Below are positions 26,515 through 35,479 of a DNA stretch of 64,000 nt, piece after piece (position 1 is the stretch's first letter; each line of letters opens with the position of its first letter). Made by a program: the position numbers and the translations under genes. The notes beneath the pieces were generated by a model. That model had not been told where the DNA came from and made no database searches. It worked only from the letters and a program-made list of their open reading frames with translations. The stretch comes from Rikenellaceae bacterium (GTDB lineage Bacteria; Bacteroidota; Bacteroidia; Bacteroidales; Rikenellaceae): assembly GCA_017463585.1 (NCBI GenBank), contig JAFTOX010000003.1, forward strand, positions 310,001 through 374,000. The letters are read 5' to 3'.

Positions 26515-27303
26515 TTAGCGACGATTTTCGGCTACCCACTGCGTCAATTCAACGAAATCAGCAACCGACAACTGCTCAGCGCGTTGCGTAAAGAAACGAT
26601 GCTCAGCACCACCAAAATCACCAAAGACCGACTTCAACGAGTTGCGCAACATCTTACGACGCTGACCAAACGACGCCTTGACAACCTTCACAAAAAGCTG
26701 CTCATCGCAGTCGAGCTTAGTCGTCTGATTACGCACCAAACGGATTACCGCACTCTTAACCTTCGGAGGAGGATTGAAGACCTGCTCGCCGACCGTAAAC
26801 AGATACTCGATATCATACCACGCCTGCAACAGCACGCTCAGAATGCCATACTCCTTCGATCCCGGTGGTTCGGCTAAGCGAACTGCCACCTCACGCTGGA
26901 TCATACCGACGCATTCGGGCACAAGATCACGATTTTCGATCACTTTGAAGAATATCTGCGACGAAATATTATACGGGAAATTACCGATCACTCGCACTCC
27001 GTCAGGGAACATCGCACGAAGATCCAATTGCAAAAAGTCGCCCTCAATCAGTCGCGGTGAGAAAGCAGGGTAGTGCTCATTGAGATAGACCACGCTCTCG
27101 CTATCGATCTCGGCACCATAGGTTACCACATCATCTCTCTGCAACAGGAATTGGGTCAGCACTCCCATACCGCAACCAACCTCCAACACCGTTGCAGGTT
27201 GCTCGGGCGTACCACCCGACATCGAGTAACATATTTTGCGAGCTATATTCAGATCGGTCAAGAAATGCTGTCCGAGAGCCTTTTTTGCACGTACTTCGGT
27301 CAT
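26515..27303 (-). CDS. rsmA: 16S rRNA (adenine1518/1519-N6) dimethyltransferase
   Basis: KsgA/RsmA dimethylates two adjacent adenosines in the last helix of 16S rRNA, a late ribosome-assembly step. The 262 residues match the family. It begins VRAKKALGQHFLTDLNIARK. SAM binds at LEVGCGMGVLTQFLL, and the catalytic motif is NFPYNISSQI. The C-terminal helical part has FNPPPKVKSAVIRL and FGQRRKMLRNSLK. The gene starts 10 bases after recQ on the same strand, so it is probably co-transcribed. Losing it confers kasugamycin resistance in other bacteria (established). ATG at 27303. Confidence 0.96.
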   Translation of the reverse strand: MTEVRAKKALGQHFLTDLNIARKICYSMSGGTPEQPATVLEVGCGMGVLTQFLLQRDDVVTYGAEIDSESVVYLNEHYPAFSPRLIEGDFLQLDLRAMFPDGVRVIGNFPYNISSQIFFKVIENRDLVPECVGMIQREVAVRLAEPPGSKEYGILSVLLQAWYDIEYLFTVGEQVFNPPPKVKSAVIRLVRNQTTKLDCDEQLFVKVVKASFGQRRKMLRNSLKSVFGDFGGAEHRFFTQRAEQLSVADFVELTQWVAENRR

Positions 27304-27313
27304 TTTTATTCGA

Positions 27314-29506
27314 TTAGTTTCCCTGTTCGCAAATAAACTTGATACGGATCAGACGAATCTCCTCCTCGGTATATTCTGCGCCCAACTCTTCGACAGCCTC
27401 AGCCAACGAGTCGCTCTCGGCGTCCTCCTTAAAGTATAGGTAAATATCCTCAGCCTTATCTTCGTCCATATAGCTATCGATGTAGTACTTGATATCCAAG
27501 CGCGTACCCGAATTGACAATACCTTCGATCTCGGTCAGCAGTTCGTCAAACTCCAAATCCTTTGCACGAGCAATATCTTCGAAATCCATCTTACGATCGA
27601 TCGACTGAATGATAAAGATCTTATTGCCACTCTTATTACCCACGCTCTTCACCACCATATCCTGCGGGCGGATAATCTCCTTCTCCTCGACATACTGCTT
27701 GATCAGTTTGACGAACTCCGCACCAAACTTTTTGGCTTTGCCCACACCGACACCCGTGATATTCTGCATCTCCTCGATGGTAATCGGGTATTGGATCGAC
27801 ATATCTTCGAGCGACGGATCCTGGAACACCACAAACGGAGGCAGGTCGTGTTTCTTGGCCACCTTCTTGCGCAGATCCTTCAACATCAGGAACAGCTCCT
27901 CGTCGGCCACGCCACCACGACCCTGAGGCGTAGCTGCTTCGATCTCCTTCTCCTCGGCATCGTAGTCGTGGTCGAGCGTAATCATAATCGGGAAGGGTAA
28001 ATTGATGTACGAGCGACCCTTATCGTTGATCGACTGCAAGCCATAATTCTCGATATTCTTATCAATCAAGCCCAAAATATGCGCCTGACGAACCACAGCG
28101 CCCCAAAACTTGGCATCGTAATCGGCACCTGCACCAAACCACTCGCACTCGTTATGACCATAGCTCTTATTCAACGCCGTAACCTTACCAACCAAAACAT
28201 TGATCAGATAATCCGACTTGAACTTGTCGCCAATGAATGCCAACGTTTTGAGCATCAACTGCGTTGCAGCCTTAGCGTCCTTCTGCGGGCGCGGGTGCAG
28301 ACAGTTGTCGCAGTTACCACAATTCTCCTCGGTATATTCCTCACCAAAATAGTGCAGCAGAGTCTTACGACGGCAAATCGAGCTTTCGGCATACGACACC
28401 GTCTCCTGCAACAGCAGTTTGCCAATCTCCTGCTCGGCCACAGGCTTACCCTGCATAAACTTTTCGAGCTTCTGAATATCCTTGTAGCTATAAAACGCAA
28501 TGCAACGGCCCTCGCCACCATCTCGACCGGCACGACCCGTCTCCTGATAGTAGCCTTCTAGGCTCTTGGGAATATCGTAATGGATCACATAGCGCACGTC
28601 GGGTTTGTCGATACCCATACCGAATGCAATCGTCGCAACGATCACATCGACATCTTCGTGCAGGAATGCGTCTTGATTATTGGCACGCGTAGCGGCGTCC
28701 ATACCTGCGTGGTAGGGCAGTGCCTTGATACCATTGGCAACCAGCAGCTCGGCCAACTCCTCGACCTTCTTACGGCTCAGGCAATAGATAATACCCGACT
28801 TGCCCTCGTTCTGTTTGATGAATCGAATGATCTCCTTCGACGCATCGTGCTTGGGACGAATCTCATAGTATAGGTTAGCACGATTGAACGACGATTTGAA
28901 CACCGTAGCGTCCTGCATACCCAGATTCTTCTGAATATCCATCTGCACCTTAGGCGTGGCGGTAGCCGTCAATGCAATCAGCGGAGCTTGACCGATATCG
29001 TTGATAATCGGGCGGATACGACGATACTCAGGGCGGAAATCGTGGCCCCACTCCGAAATACAATGGGCCTCGTCGATGGCATAGAACGAGATCTTGATCT
29101 TACGCAAGAACTCGACATTATCCTCCTTAGTCAGCGACTCGGGAGCGAAATAGAGCAACTTGGTCTTACCGGCAAGCACATCGGCGCGCACCTGATTGAC
29201 TGCCGTCTTATTCAGCGACGAATTGAGAAAGTGCGCCACACCCGTTTCGGCTGCGAACGTTCGCATCGAATCGACCTGGTTCTTCATCAGCGCGATCAGA
29301 GGTGAAATGATGATCGCAACGCCGTCCATAATCATAGCCGGCAATTGATAGCACAACGATTTGCCACCACCCGTTGGCATTAATACAAAGGTGTCTTTGC
29401 CTTCGAGCACATTGGTAATCACTGCCTCTTGATAGCCCTTGAACGAGTTGAAGCCGAAATACTCTTTCAGCTTATCGTGCAACAGGTTATGTAAATCTTC
29501 CGCCAT
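27314..29506 (-). CDS. recQ: ATP-dependent DNA helicase RecQ
   Basis: 3'-to-5' helicase of replication-fork repair. From the ATG at 29506 the protein has 730 residues, longer than E. coli RecQ (609). Motif I is MPTGGGKSLCYQLP and motif II is IDEAHCISEWGHDFRP. GFGMGIDKPDVRYVIHYDIP and QETGRAGRDG are motifs V and VI. The zinc site is built from CRRKTLL and CGNCDNC, followed by the winged-helix RQC domain. The C-terminus has an HRDC domain (DLRKKVAKKHDLPPFVVFQD...ITGVGVGKAKKFG) and about 130 extra residues rich in acidic side chains. A longer frame from 29578 overlaps the lptB promoter region and lacks conservation. Divergent from lptB. Confidence 0.96.
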   Translation of the reverse strand: MAEDLHNLLHDKLKEYFGFNSFKGYQEAVITNVLEGKDTFVLMPTGGGKSLCYQLPAMIMDGVAIIISPLIALMKNQVDSMRTFAAETGVAHFLNSSLNKTAVNQVRADVLAGKTKLLYFAPESLTKEDNVEFLRKIKISFYAIDEAHCISEWGHDFRPEYRRIRPIINDIGQAPLIALTATATPKVQMDIQKNLGMQDATVFKSSFNRANLYYEIRPKHDASKEIIRFIKQNEGKSGIIYCLSRKKVEELAELLVANGIKALPYHAGMDAATRANNQDAFLHEDVDVIVATIAFGMGIDKPDVRYVIHYDIPKSLEGYYQETGRAGRDGGEGRCIAFYSYKDIQKLEKFMQGKPVAEQEIGKLLLQETVSYAESSICRRKTLLHYFGEEYTEENCGNCDNCLHPRPQKDAKAATQLMLKTLAFIGDKFKSDYLINVLVGKVTALNKSYGHNECEWFGAGADYDAKFWGAVVRQAHILGLIDKNIENYGLQSINDKGRSYINLPFPIMITLDHDYDAEEKEIEAATPQGRGGVADEELFLMLKDLRKKVAKKHDLPPFVVFQDPSLEDMSIQYPITIEEMQNITGVGVGKAKKFGAEFVKLIKQYVEEKEIIRPQDMVVKSVGNKSGNKIFIIQSIDRKMDFEDIARAKDLEFDELLTEIEGIVNSGTRLDIKYYIDSYMDEDKAEDIYLYFKEDAESDSLAEAVEELGAEYTEEEIRLIRIKFICEQGN

Positions 29507-29565
29507 AGATTCGTTTAATTGAAACAAATTTGACGTGAAGATACAACTTTTTTCGGAAATTTCCA

Positions 29566-29573
29566 TAACTTTG
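29566..29573 (+). promoter_or_regulatory. Promoter -7 element for lptB-aroA
   Basis: TAACTTTG, 20 bases before the lptB ATG. Confidence 0.55.
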
Positions 29574-29593
29574 TACAAAATTTTAGCAAAAAA

Positions 29594-30331
29594 ATGAGGC
29601 TATTTACAAAAGATCTCGTCAAAAGATATAAGGCCCGTACCGTCGTAGATCACGTTTCTATTGATGTTAAGCAGGGCGAAATCGTCGGTTTGCTTGGCCC
29701 TAACGGAGCAGGCAAAACCACCTCGTTCTATATGATCGTGGGACTGATCAAACCCAACGAGGGCAACATCTATCTCGAAGACGACAATAACAACGTGACA
29801 GAGCTCACGTCACTTCCCGTATATAAGCGTGCACAGCTTGGCGTCGGCTATCTGGCACAGGAGGCATCGGTATTCCGCAAACTGAGCGTCGAGGACAACA
29901 TTCGCTCGGTGCTCGAAATGACCAACTACTCGAAAGAGTATCAGCGCGAACGCGTCGAGAATCTGATCGAGGAGTTCCGCCTGCAAAAGGTGCGCAAGAG
30001 CCTCGGTATTCAGCTCTCGGGTGGCGAGCGTCGCCGTACCGAGATTGCGCGTGCCGTGGCAATCAACCCAAAATTCATTCTGCTCGATGAGCCGTTTGCG
30101 GGCGTTGACCCCATTGCTGTCGAGGATATTCAGAGTATTGTCGGCACGTTGAAGGATAAAAATATCGGCGTAATCATCACCGACCACAACGTTCACGAAA
30201 CACTCTCGATTACCGACCGCACCTACCTTCTGTTCGAGGGTCGAATCCTGAAAGCAGGCTCGGCAGAGGATCTTGCAAACGACGAACAAGTACGTAAAGT
30301 ATACTTGGGTAAAGACTTTAAACTTAGATAA
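29594..30331 (+). CDS. lptB: LPS export ABC transporter ATPase LptB
   Basis: Cytoplasmic ATPase that powers extraction of lipopolysaccharide from the inner membrane with LptF and LptG. The 245 residues equal the family norm. Walker A is GPNGAGKTTSFYMIVG, the signature is LSGGERRRTEIARA, Walker B is FILLDEPFAGVDP and the H-loop is ITDHNVHE. FAGVDPIAVEDIQ after Walker B is typical of LptB rather than other ABC ATPases. The aroA ATG begins immediately after the stop codon, so the two are co-transcribed. An LptF/G-type permease is encoded separately at 41710-43209. Confidence 0.96.
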   Translation: MRLFTKDLVKRYKARTVVDHVSIDVKQGEIVGLLGPNGAGKTTSFYMIVGLIKPNEGNIYLEDDNNNVTELTSLPVYKRAQLGVGYLAQEASVFRKLSVEDNIRSVLEMTNYSKEYQRERVENLIEEFRLQKVRKSLGIQLSGGERRRTEIARAVAINPKFILLDEPFAGVDPIAVEDIQSIVGTLKDKNIGVIITDHNVHETLSITDRTYLLFEGRILKAGSAEDLANDEQVRKVYLGKDFKLR

Positions 30332-31579
30332 ATGGAGCGAATCATCTCACCTTCTGCTGTAAGTGGCAGTGTCACCCCTCCGTGTTCGAAAAGCTATGCC
30401 CAACGAGCCTTGGCAGTAGCACTGCTTGCCGAGGGCGAATCGATCATCGGCAATGTCGAGATGTGCGATGACACTCGCTCGGCATTGCGTTGTATTGAGG
30501 CATTGGGCGCAGAGGTTCAGCACATCGACGAATCGACGCTCAAAATCCGTGGAGGGCTCGCTCCGAGCACCGACCGTCTGCATATTGGCGAGTCGGGACT
30601 TGCAACTCGTCTGTTTACTCCGTTGGCATCGTTATGTAACCAGCCAATCACGATCGAGGGCGAGGGAACGATTCTTTATCGCCCCATTTCGATGATGATT
30701 GCACCGCTGCGCCAGCTGGGTGTCGCAGTGCGCGATGGAGGTGGTTTTCTACCAATTCAGGTGTGCGGTCCGATGCAGGGCGGTGAGGTCAATGTCGATG
30801 GTTCGATCAGCTCGCAGTTCTTAACGGGATTGCTCCTGTCACTTCCTATGGCTCAGAACGATACGACCATTTATGTAAACAATCTCAAGAGCTTGCCGTA
30901 CGTCGATATGACCATCGAAACAGCACGCCGTTTTGGAGTCGAAATCGCACATAAGGATTACCAAGAATTTTTCATCGAAGGCAATCAGCGATACACCGCC
31001 ACCAACTACCAAATCGAGGGCGATTGGAGCGGAGCAGCACCAATGTTGGTTGCGGGTGCAGTTGCAGGCGAGGTGACGGTCGAGAATATGAGCCGTCTTT
31101 CGTTACAAGCCGACACCGCAATTATCAAAGCACTGATTAATGCGGGCGCCGAGGTCGAATCGACCGACACATCAGTCACGGTGCGCCGACGCAAGTTGAA
31201 GGCGTTTGAATTTGACGCTACACATTGCCCCGACCTGTTCCCTGCATTGGCTTCGTTAGCAGCTAATTGCGAGGGCACATCGATCATTTATGGCACTGAG
31301 CGTCTGCTACATAAGGAGAGTAACCGCGCCGCAACGCTGGCAGAGGAGTATACCAAGGCGGGCATTGAAATCGACATTGACGAGCCAAATATTATGCGTA
31401 TTCGTGGAGGAAAAATTCACGGCTGCACAATCGATAGCCACGGCGACCACCGCATTGCGATGTCAATGGCTATTGCTGCTCTGACGGCCGATGCGCCGAT
31501 AGTAATCGAGGGCGCTGAGTGCGTAGCCAAATCTTACCCATCATTCTTCGACGATTTGGAGCAACTGCTCGTAAAGTAA
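30332..31579 (+). CDS. aroA: 3-phosphoshikimate 1-carboxyvinyltransferase (EPSP synthase)
   Basis: Joins phosphoenolpyruvate to shikimate-3-phosphate in the chorismate pathway. The 415 residues match the family. Phosphate-binding SKSYAQRALAVA is near the N-terminus, then ESGLATRLFTPL and SSQFLTGLLLSLP. The central FDATHCPDLFPALASLA contains the catalytic Asp, and SHGDHRIAMSMAIAAL lies near the C-terminus. It starts at the base after the lptB stop codon and ends at a terminator (31586-31619). The first substrate motif reads GSVTPPCSKSYAQRA, slightly altered from the usual P-x-K-S. Function confident. Confidence 0.94.
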   Translation: MERIISPSAVSGSVTPPCSKSYAQRALAVALLAEGESIIGNVEMCDDTRSALRCIEALGAEVQHIDESTLKIRGGLAPSTDRLHIGESGLATRLFTPLASLCNQPITIEGEGTILYRPISMMIAPLRQLGVAVRDGGGFLPIQVCGPMQGGEVNVDGSISSQFLTGLLLSLPMAQNDTTIYVNNLKSLPYVDMTIETARRFGVEIAHKDYQEFFIEGNQRYTATNYQIEGDWSGAAPMLVAGAVAGEVTVENMSRLSLQADTAIIKALINAGAEVESTDTSVTVRRRKLKAFEFDATHCPDLFPALASLAANCEGTSIIYGTERLLHKESNRAATLAEEYTKAGIEIDIDEPNIMRIRGGKIHGCTIDSHGDHRIAMSMAIAALTADAPIVIEGAECVAKSYPSFFDDLEQLLVK

Positions 31580-31585
31580 CCCAAC

Positions 31586-31619
31586 AAACGGCAACCTCAC
31601 TCGCAGGCTGCCGTTTTTC
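31586..31619 (+). terminator. Terminator of lptB-aroA
   Basis: AAACGGCAACC pairs with GGCTGCCGTTT (one mismatch), loop of nine bases, then TTTTTC. Confidence 0.8.
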
Positions 31620-31743
31620 ATCAAATGGCACAAAGTGCCAAATTTTAATCGCAATTTGAATACTAAATCGCCTATTTATCACGTTTTGGAGTGTGCAGAA
31701 TGGAATTTATTCGATAATTGCGACGAAATATGCCTCCATTCGA

Positions 31744-31774
31744 TTGTGAATTAAAAGGTATTTTGGTAACTTTG
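31744..31774 (+). promoter_or_regulatory. Promoter for the FISUMP lipoprotein gene
   Basis: TTG (31744-31746), 20 bases, TAACTTTG (31767-31774). The rest of the 220-base gap after aroA is AT-rich with no other feature seen. Confidence 0.65.
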
Positions 31775-31801
31775 CCCGAAATTTTGAAAACTATTGTAAA
31801 T

Positions 31802-33160
31802 ATGAAAATATTTAAACACTCATTTACGACTCTCTGCGCTATGCTCGCAACCGTAGCGATGATCTTCACTTCGTGCGAAAACGATGACGAAGACAACCAG
31901 CTGCGCGTAACGCTGCCCGACGCTCCGACAACCGCATACTTCGACTATGGTCAGACCCACTCGTTCGAGGTGTCGATGAAGAAGGAGCACTCATACGAAA
32001 TCGAAGAGGCTCCCGAAGGCTGGAAAGTTGAACTGCCCTCGAAAACCCTCTTGAAAGTTACTGCACCCGCGAAGGGCGCTGGTACGATGAGTGGCGTTGT
32101 CAAGATCTCGGTTCACCGCAAGGAGCGTACTGTTTCGGCTCAGTTGAAGGTCGAGGTACTGCCTGCAACAACAATCGCGCAAAATGCCAACTGCTACATT
32201 CTTAGCATTCCGAACAATCGTTATAAAATTAAGGCAACCGTTAAGGGCAACTCGTCGCAGAGTATTGGTGGCACTCCCGCTTCGGCTGCAATTCTTTGGC
32301 AGACAAGCAAAGACTTGCTCGGCACGGTAATGCTTGACGAGGATCACATCTCGATTGTAACCACCGCCGATCCCAACGACTCGAACAAGATCAACGAGGG
32401 TAACGCCGTAGTTGTAGTTAAGGACGCTGACGAAAACGTACTGTGGAGCTGGCACTTGTGGCTGACCAATTACGATCCCGCAACCGAGAATGTAACCTAT
32501 CCCGACGGTAGCGTAATGATGGATCGCAACCTCGGTGCAAAGAGCAACGGTAGCGACAACGCATACAATGCATACGGTATGTTCTACCAGTGGGGTCGCA
32601 AAGATCCGCTGATTATGAGTGACGCAGCTACTTCGACTTCGAATGCATCGACCTATGGTCCGCTCAACACCAACATTGCATTCACCACAATGGAGTGCGA
32701 CGAGGAGACGGGTACGATCGACTACGCGATTAAGTTCCCCACTCGTATTCTCCGAGGCAACGAGGAGAGCGGTTACGATTGGCTCTACAAATCACACGAC
32801 GCTTCGTTGTGGAGCACCTCGAAGACAATGTACGACCCCTGCCCGGCAGGTTGGAAAGTTCCCGCAACCAACGTTTGGAAGGGTATTGCTGAGTTTGTCG
32901 ATGGTGAGTTTGAAGGCGGTTGGCACTTCAACTTTGGCGGTCAGACGACATTCTATCCCGCAGCTGGTCGTCGTAGCTTCTCGAAGGGTGTTTTGACCAA
33001 CGTTAACCACGACGGCACACCTTACACCGGCTACTATTGGAGCGCAAATTCGGCTGCAAGTAACAAGTCGAACGGTCTCTATTTCAACATCGACGGTATC
33101 GAAAACGCTCAAGCAAACTATCGTGCTGGCGGCTTCCAAGTTCGATGTGTAAAGGAGTAA
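31802..33160 (+). CDS. FISUMP-domain surface lipoprotein
   Basis: A 452-residue lipoprotein with lipobox FTSC (C25), followed by an acidic patch (ENDDEDN) that may favour surface export in Bacteroidetes. Residues ~40-130 are a BACON-like Ig fold (PEGWKVELPSKTLLKVTAPA). The C-terminal ~200 residues match the Fibrobacter succinogenes major paralogous (FISUMP) domain: VMMDRNLGAKSNG, YGMFYQWGRKDPLI, YDPCPAGWKVP, YWSANSA and AGGFQVRCVKE. Such proteins are thought to be surface-exposed, possibly glycan- or adhesion-related; function unproven. The ATG at 31802 gives the signal peptide; an earlier frame from 31718 spans the promoter. Apparently monocistronic. Confidence 0.85.
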   Translation: MKIFKHSFTTLCAMLATVAMIFTSCENDDEDNQLRVTLPDAPTTAYFDYGQTHSFEVSMKKEHSYEIEEAPEGWKVELPSKTLLKVTAPAKGAGTMSGVVKISVHRKERTVSAQLKVEVLPATTIAQNANCYILSIPNNRYKIKATVKGNSSQSIGGTPASAAILWQTSKDLLGTVMLDEDHISIVTTADPNDSNKINEGNAVVVVKDADENVLWSWHLWLTNYDPATENVTYPDGSVMMDRNLGAKSNGSDNAYNAYGMFYQWGRKDPLIMSDAATSTSNASTYGPLNTNIAFTTMECDEETGTIDYAIKFPTRILRGNEESGYDWLYKSHDASLWSTSKTMYDPCPAGWKVPATNVWKGIAEFVDGEFEGGWHFNFGGQTTFYPAAGRRSFSKGVLTNVNHDGTPYTGYYWSANSAASNKSNGLYFNIDGIENAQANYRAGGFQVRCVKE

Positions 33161-33186
33161 TGCACAATACATTAATATCAACGTAC

Positions 33187-33222
33187 AAGAACCGACTCGG
33201 CACTCGCTGGTCGGTTCTTTTT
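33187..33222 (+). terminator. Terminator of the FISUMP lipoprotein gene
   Basis: Ten-base-pair stem AAGAACCGAC/GTCGGTTCTT followed by TTTT. Confidence 0.85.
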
Positions 33223-33236
33223 TAACTCAAAAAACG

Positions 33237-33857
33237 ATGAAAGAGATCGAGCGATATATTGAAGAGCAGATCATTCCACGTTACACTGCGTTTGATCGTG
33301 CGCACTCGATTGACCACGTTCGCACGGTCATCGACGAGAGCCTTGCGCTGGCCGAGCATTACGACGTGGATCGACGCATTGTTTACGTCACAGCCGCTTA
33401 TCACGACCTCGGACTCTGCGAAGGTCGAGAGCGACACCATATAGTTTCGGGCGAGATTGTTCGTGCCGACAAACAGTTGCGCAATTGGTTCACGGACGAT
33501 GAGATTGAGTTGATCGCCTGCGCAGTGGAGGATCATCGCGCCTCGTCCGACCACGAACCACGTTCGATATATGGACGGATTGTCGCTGAGGCAGACCGCG
33601 TTATCGATCCCGAAATCACTCTGCGCCGCACCGTTCAATACGGATTGGCGAATTATCCGCAGCTCGATACCGAAGGACAATATGCGCGTTTTTGCGCCCA
33701 TCTGCAAGAGAAGTATGCCGAGGGCGGCTATCTGCGCCTATGGATTCCAGAATCTAAAAATGGGGCTCGTCTGGCCGAATTGCGGCAACTTATAAAGAAT
33801 GGCGAACTTTTGCGTCACACATTCGAACGGTTGCTTGCCGATGAGCTAAAACGATAA
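33237..33857 (+). CDS. HD-domain metal-dependent phosphohydrolase
   Basis: A 206-residue cytoplasmic HD-superfamily protein. Metal ligands are visible: H27 (SIDHVRT), H56-D57 (AYHDLGL) and a later Asp in EDHRASSD or AEADRVID. Members hydrolyse nucleotides or other phosphates; the substrate is unknown. It begins 15 bases after the terminator of the FISUMP gene with no obvious promoter, so it may rely on readthrough or a weak promoter. Convergent with floA and separated from it by a shared hairpin. The ATG at 33237 is the only sensible start. Confidence 0.85.
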   Translation: MKEIERYIEEQIIPRYTAFDRAHSIDHVRTVIDESLALAEHYDVDRRIVYVTAAYHDLGLCEGRERHHIVSGEIVRADKQLRNWFTDDEIELIACAVEDHRASSDHEPRSIYGRIVAEADRVIDPEITLRRTVQYGLANYPQLDTEGQYARFCAHLQEKYAEGGYLRLWIPESKNGARLAELRQLIKNGELLRHTFERLLADELKR

Positions 33858-33861
33858 ACAA

Positions 33862-33893
33862 AATCGCGTCCACCTCGAACGGTGAACGCGATT
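33862..33893. terminator. Shared terminator between the HD gene and floA
   Basis: A 13-base stem (AATCGCGTCCACC/GGTGAACGCGATT). The one mismatch on the plus strand becomes a G-U pair on the minus strand. T-rich flanks on both sides. Confidence 0.8.
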
Positions 33894-33922
33894 CTTTTTC
33901 AACCTGAAAGGGTAGTGCCGAA

Positions 33923-34903
33923 CTACTTCTTTTCGGTCGGCTTGGCGATGGTTTCGCGCATTGTAGTATCGGCCTGAATGTTCTTCAATTTGTAGTAATC
34001 CATAATACCCAAATTACCCGAACGGAAAGCCTCTGCAATTGCCAGTGGCACCTCAGCCTCAGCCTCAATCACGCGAGCACGAGCGTCCTGAGCCTTAGCC
34101 TTATTCTCCTGCTCCAATGCGATTGCCATTGCGCGGCGCTCTTCGGCCTTGGCCTGCGCAATATTCTTATCGGCATTAGCCTGATCCATCTGCAACTCTG
34201 CACCAATGTTCTTACCAACATCAATATCAGCAATATCGATCGACAGAATCTCGAAAGCCGTACCCGCATCAAGACCCTTCATCAGTACCGCACGTGAAAT
34301 CAGATCGGGATTTTCAAGCACCACCTTATGAGTTTCAGACGAACCGATACTCGAAACGATACCCTCACCGACACGTGCCAGAACAGTCTCCTCGCCAGCG
34401 CCGCCGACCAACTGCTTAATGTTGGCACGCACCGTAACACGAGCCTTGGCAATCAACTGAATACCATCCTTAGCCACAGCCGAAACGGGAGGGGTGTTGA
34501 TCACCTTCGGGTTAACCGACATCTGCACTGCCTCAAATACATCACGACCAGCCAGATCAATAGCCGTAGCCATCTGGAAGTCGAGGTTAATGTTAGCCTT
34601 CTGAGCCGACACCAAAGCGTGTACAACATTCGTGATATTACCACCTGCAAGGTAGTGCGCCTCCATATCGTTGGCATTGAGTTTCAAACCAGCCTTCGTA
34701 CCTTCGATCATAGCCGAAACGATAATCGAGGGCGGTACCTTACGCCAGCGCATCAGTACCAACTGCAACAGACTGATTCTCACACCCGACACCAATGCCG
34801 AGAACCACAAACCCATAGGAATGAAGTAGAAAATCAACATCAGGAGCACGAAGCCCGCAAAACAGATCAGGGCAATCATACCCATACTATCAAAACTTAC
34901 CAT
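33923..34903 (-). CDS. floA: Flotillin-like protein FloA
   Basis: Membrane-associated scaffold protein of the UPF0365/FloA group, which organises functional membrane microdomains in Bacillus (established). The 326 residues match the family. Two hydrophobic segments at the N-terminus (~10-28 and 30-50) anchor it. A PHB/SPFH-like region includes [20 protein letters not shown], and a helical tail is rich in Ala/Glu/Lys ([20 protein letters not shown]). Directly downstream of nfeD (21-base gap), the usual partner. ATG at 34903. Confidence 0.95.
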   Translation of the reverse strand: MVSFDSMGMIALICFAGFVLLMLIFYFIPMGLWFSALVSGVRISLLQLVLMRWRKVPPSIIVSAMIEGTKAGLKLNANDMEAHYLAGGNITNVVHALVSAQKANINLDFQMATAIDLAGRDVFEAVQMSVNPKVINTPPVSAVAKDGIQLIAKARVTVRANIKQLVGGAGEETVLARVGEGIVSSIGSSETHKVVLENPDLISRAVLMKGLDAGTAFEILSIDIADIDVGKNIGAELQMDQANADKNIAQAKAEERRAMAIALEQENKAKAQDARARVIEAEAEVPLAIAEAFRSGNLGIMDYYKLKNIQADTTMRETIAKPTEKK

Positions 34904-34924
34904 AGCTTAGTTGTTTTATGGTTA

Positions 34925-35389
34925 TTACTTAACTTTCTTTACAAGGACATTGAAATTCTCGAAGCCCGTAACCTCGACCTCCGACTGCTGATCAATCAGT
35001 TCCGTAGCACTCTTAGCCTCGTACGTGCGGCCATTGATCTCAACCTTACCCATCGGAGCCAAGCGCGTAACCGCCACACCGCGATCGCCGACCTTCACGT
35101 CGTGCTCCTGCGGAGTATCCATACTCGACGAGGTGATCTGCTGGCGCAACGAGAGTCGCTGCCACGTCTTAGCACGCAACGAAAAGATTGTCACCACAAT
35201 AGCTACCGCAAAGATCACTCCGATTGTAATCCAGCCGGCTGTTGTTCCATACCATACAAATGCAAAATATGCAGCCGCAGCGTCACAAGCCAACGCCAAG
35301 ATACCTCCAACCGACACACCCGGTAAAAGCACCAACTCAGCCATCAGAAACAGCGCTCCGAGAACAAGGAGCAATACAATCCAGAACAT
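34925..35389 (-). CDS. NfeD-family membrane protein
   Basis: A 154-residue short NfeD: two to three transmembrane helices in the first 70 residues (MFWIVLLLVLGALFLMAELV, then GWITIGVIFAVAIVVTIF), followed by a soluble OB-fold (VKVGDRGVAVTRLAPMGKVE, then INGRTYEAKSATELI). NfeD proteins pair with flotillins or stomatins and help stabilise them. Gene order nfeD-floA with a 21-base gap supports that. The serine protease domain of long NfeD is absent. ATG at 35389. Confidence 0.92.
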   Translation of the reverse strand: MFWIVLLLVLGALFLMAELVLLPGVSVGGILALACDAAAAYFAFVWYGTTAGWITIGVIFAVAIVVTIFSLRAKTWQRLSLRQQITSSSMDTPQEHDVKVGDRGVAVTRLAPMGKVEINGRTYEAKSATELIDQQSEVEVTGFENFNVLVKKVK

Positions 35390-35479
35390 AACTCTTTGTT
35401 ATTTATGGTTTAGTTGCAGTAAAGATAACGAAAATTTTCAAATTTTATCGCCCTTTACTCTATAATTTTAATCTCAATC

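Noticed and set aside
34328..35326. 332-codon plus-strand frame over floA and nfeD
   Set aside because: Spans two real genes on the other strand and has no domain.
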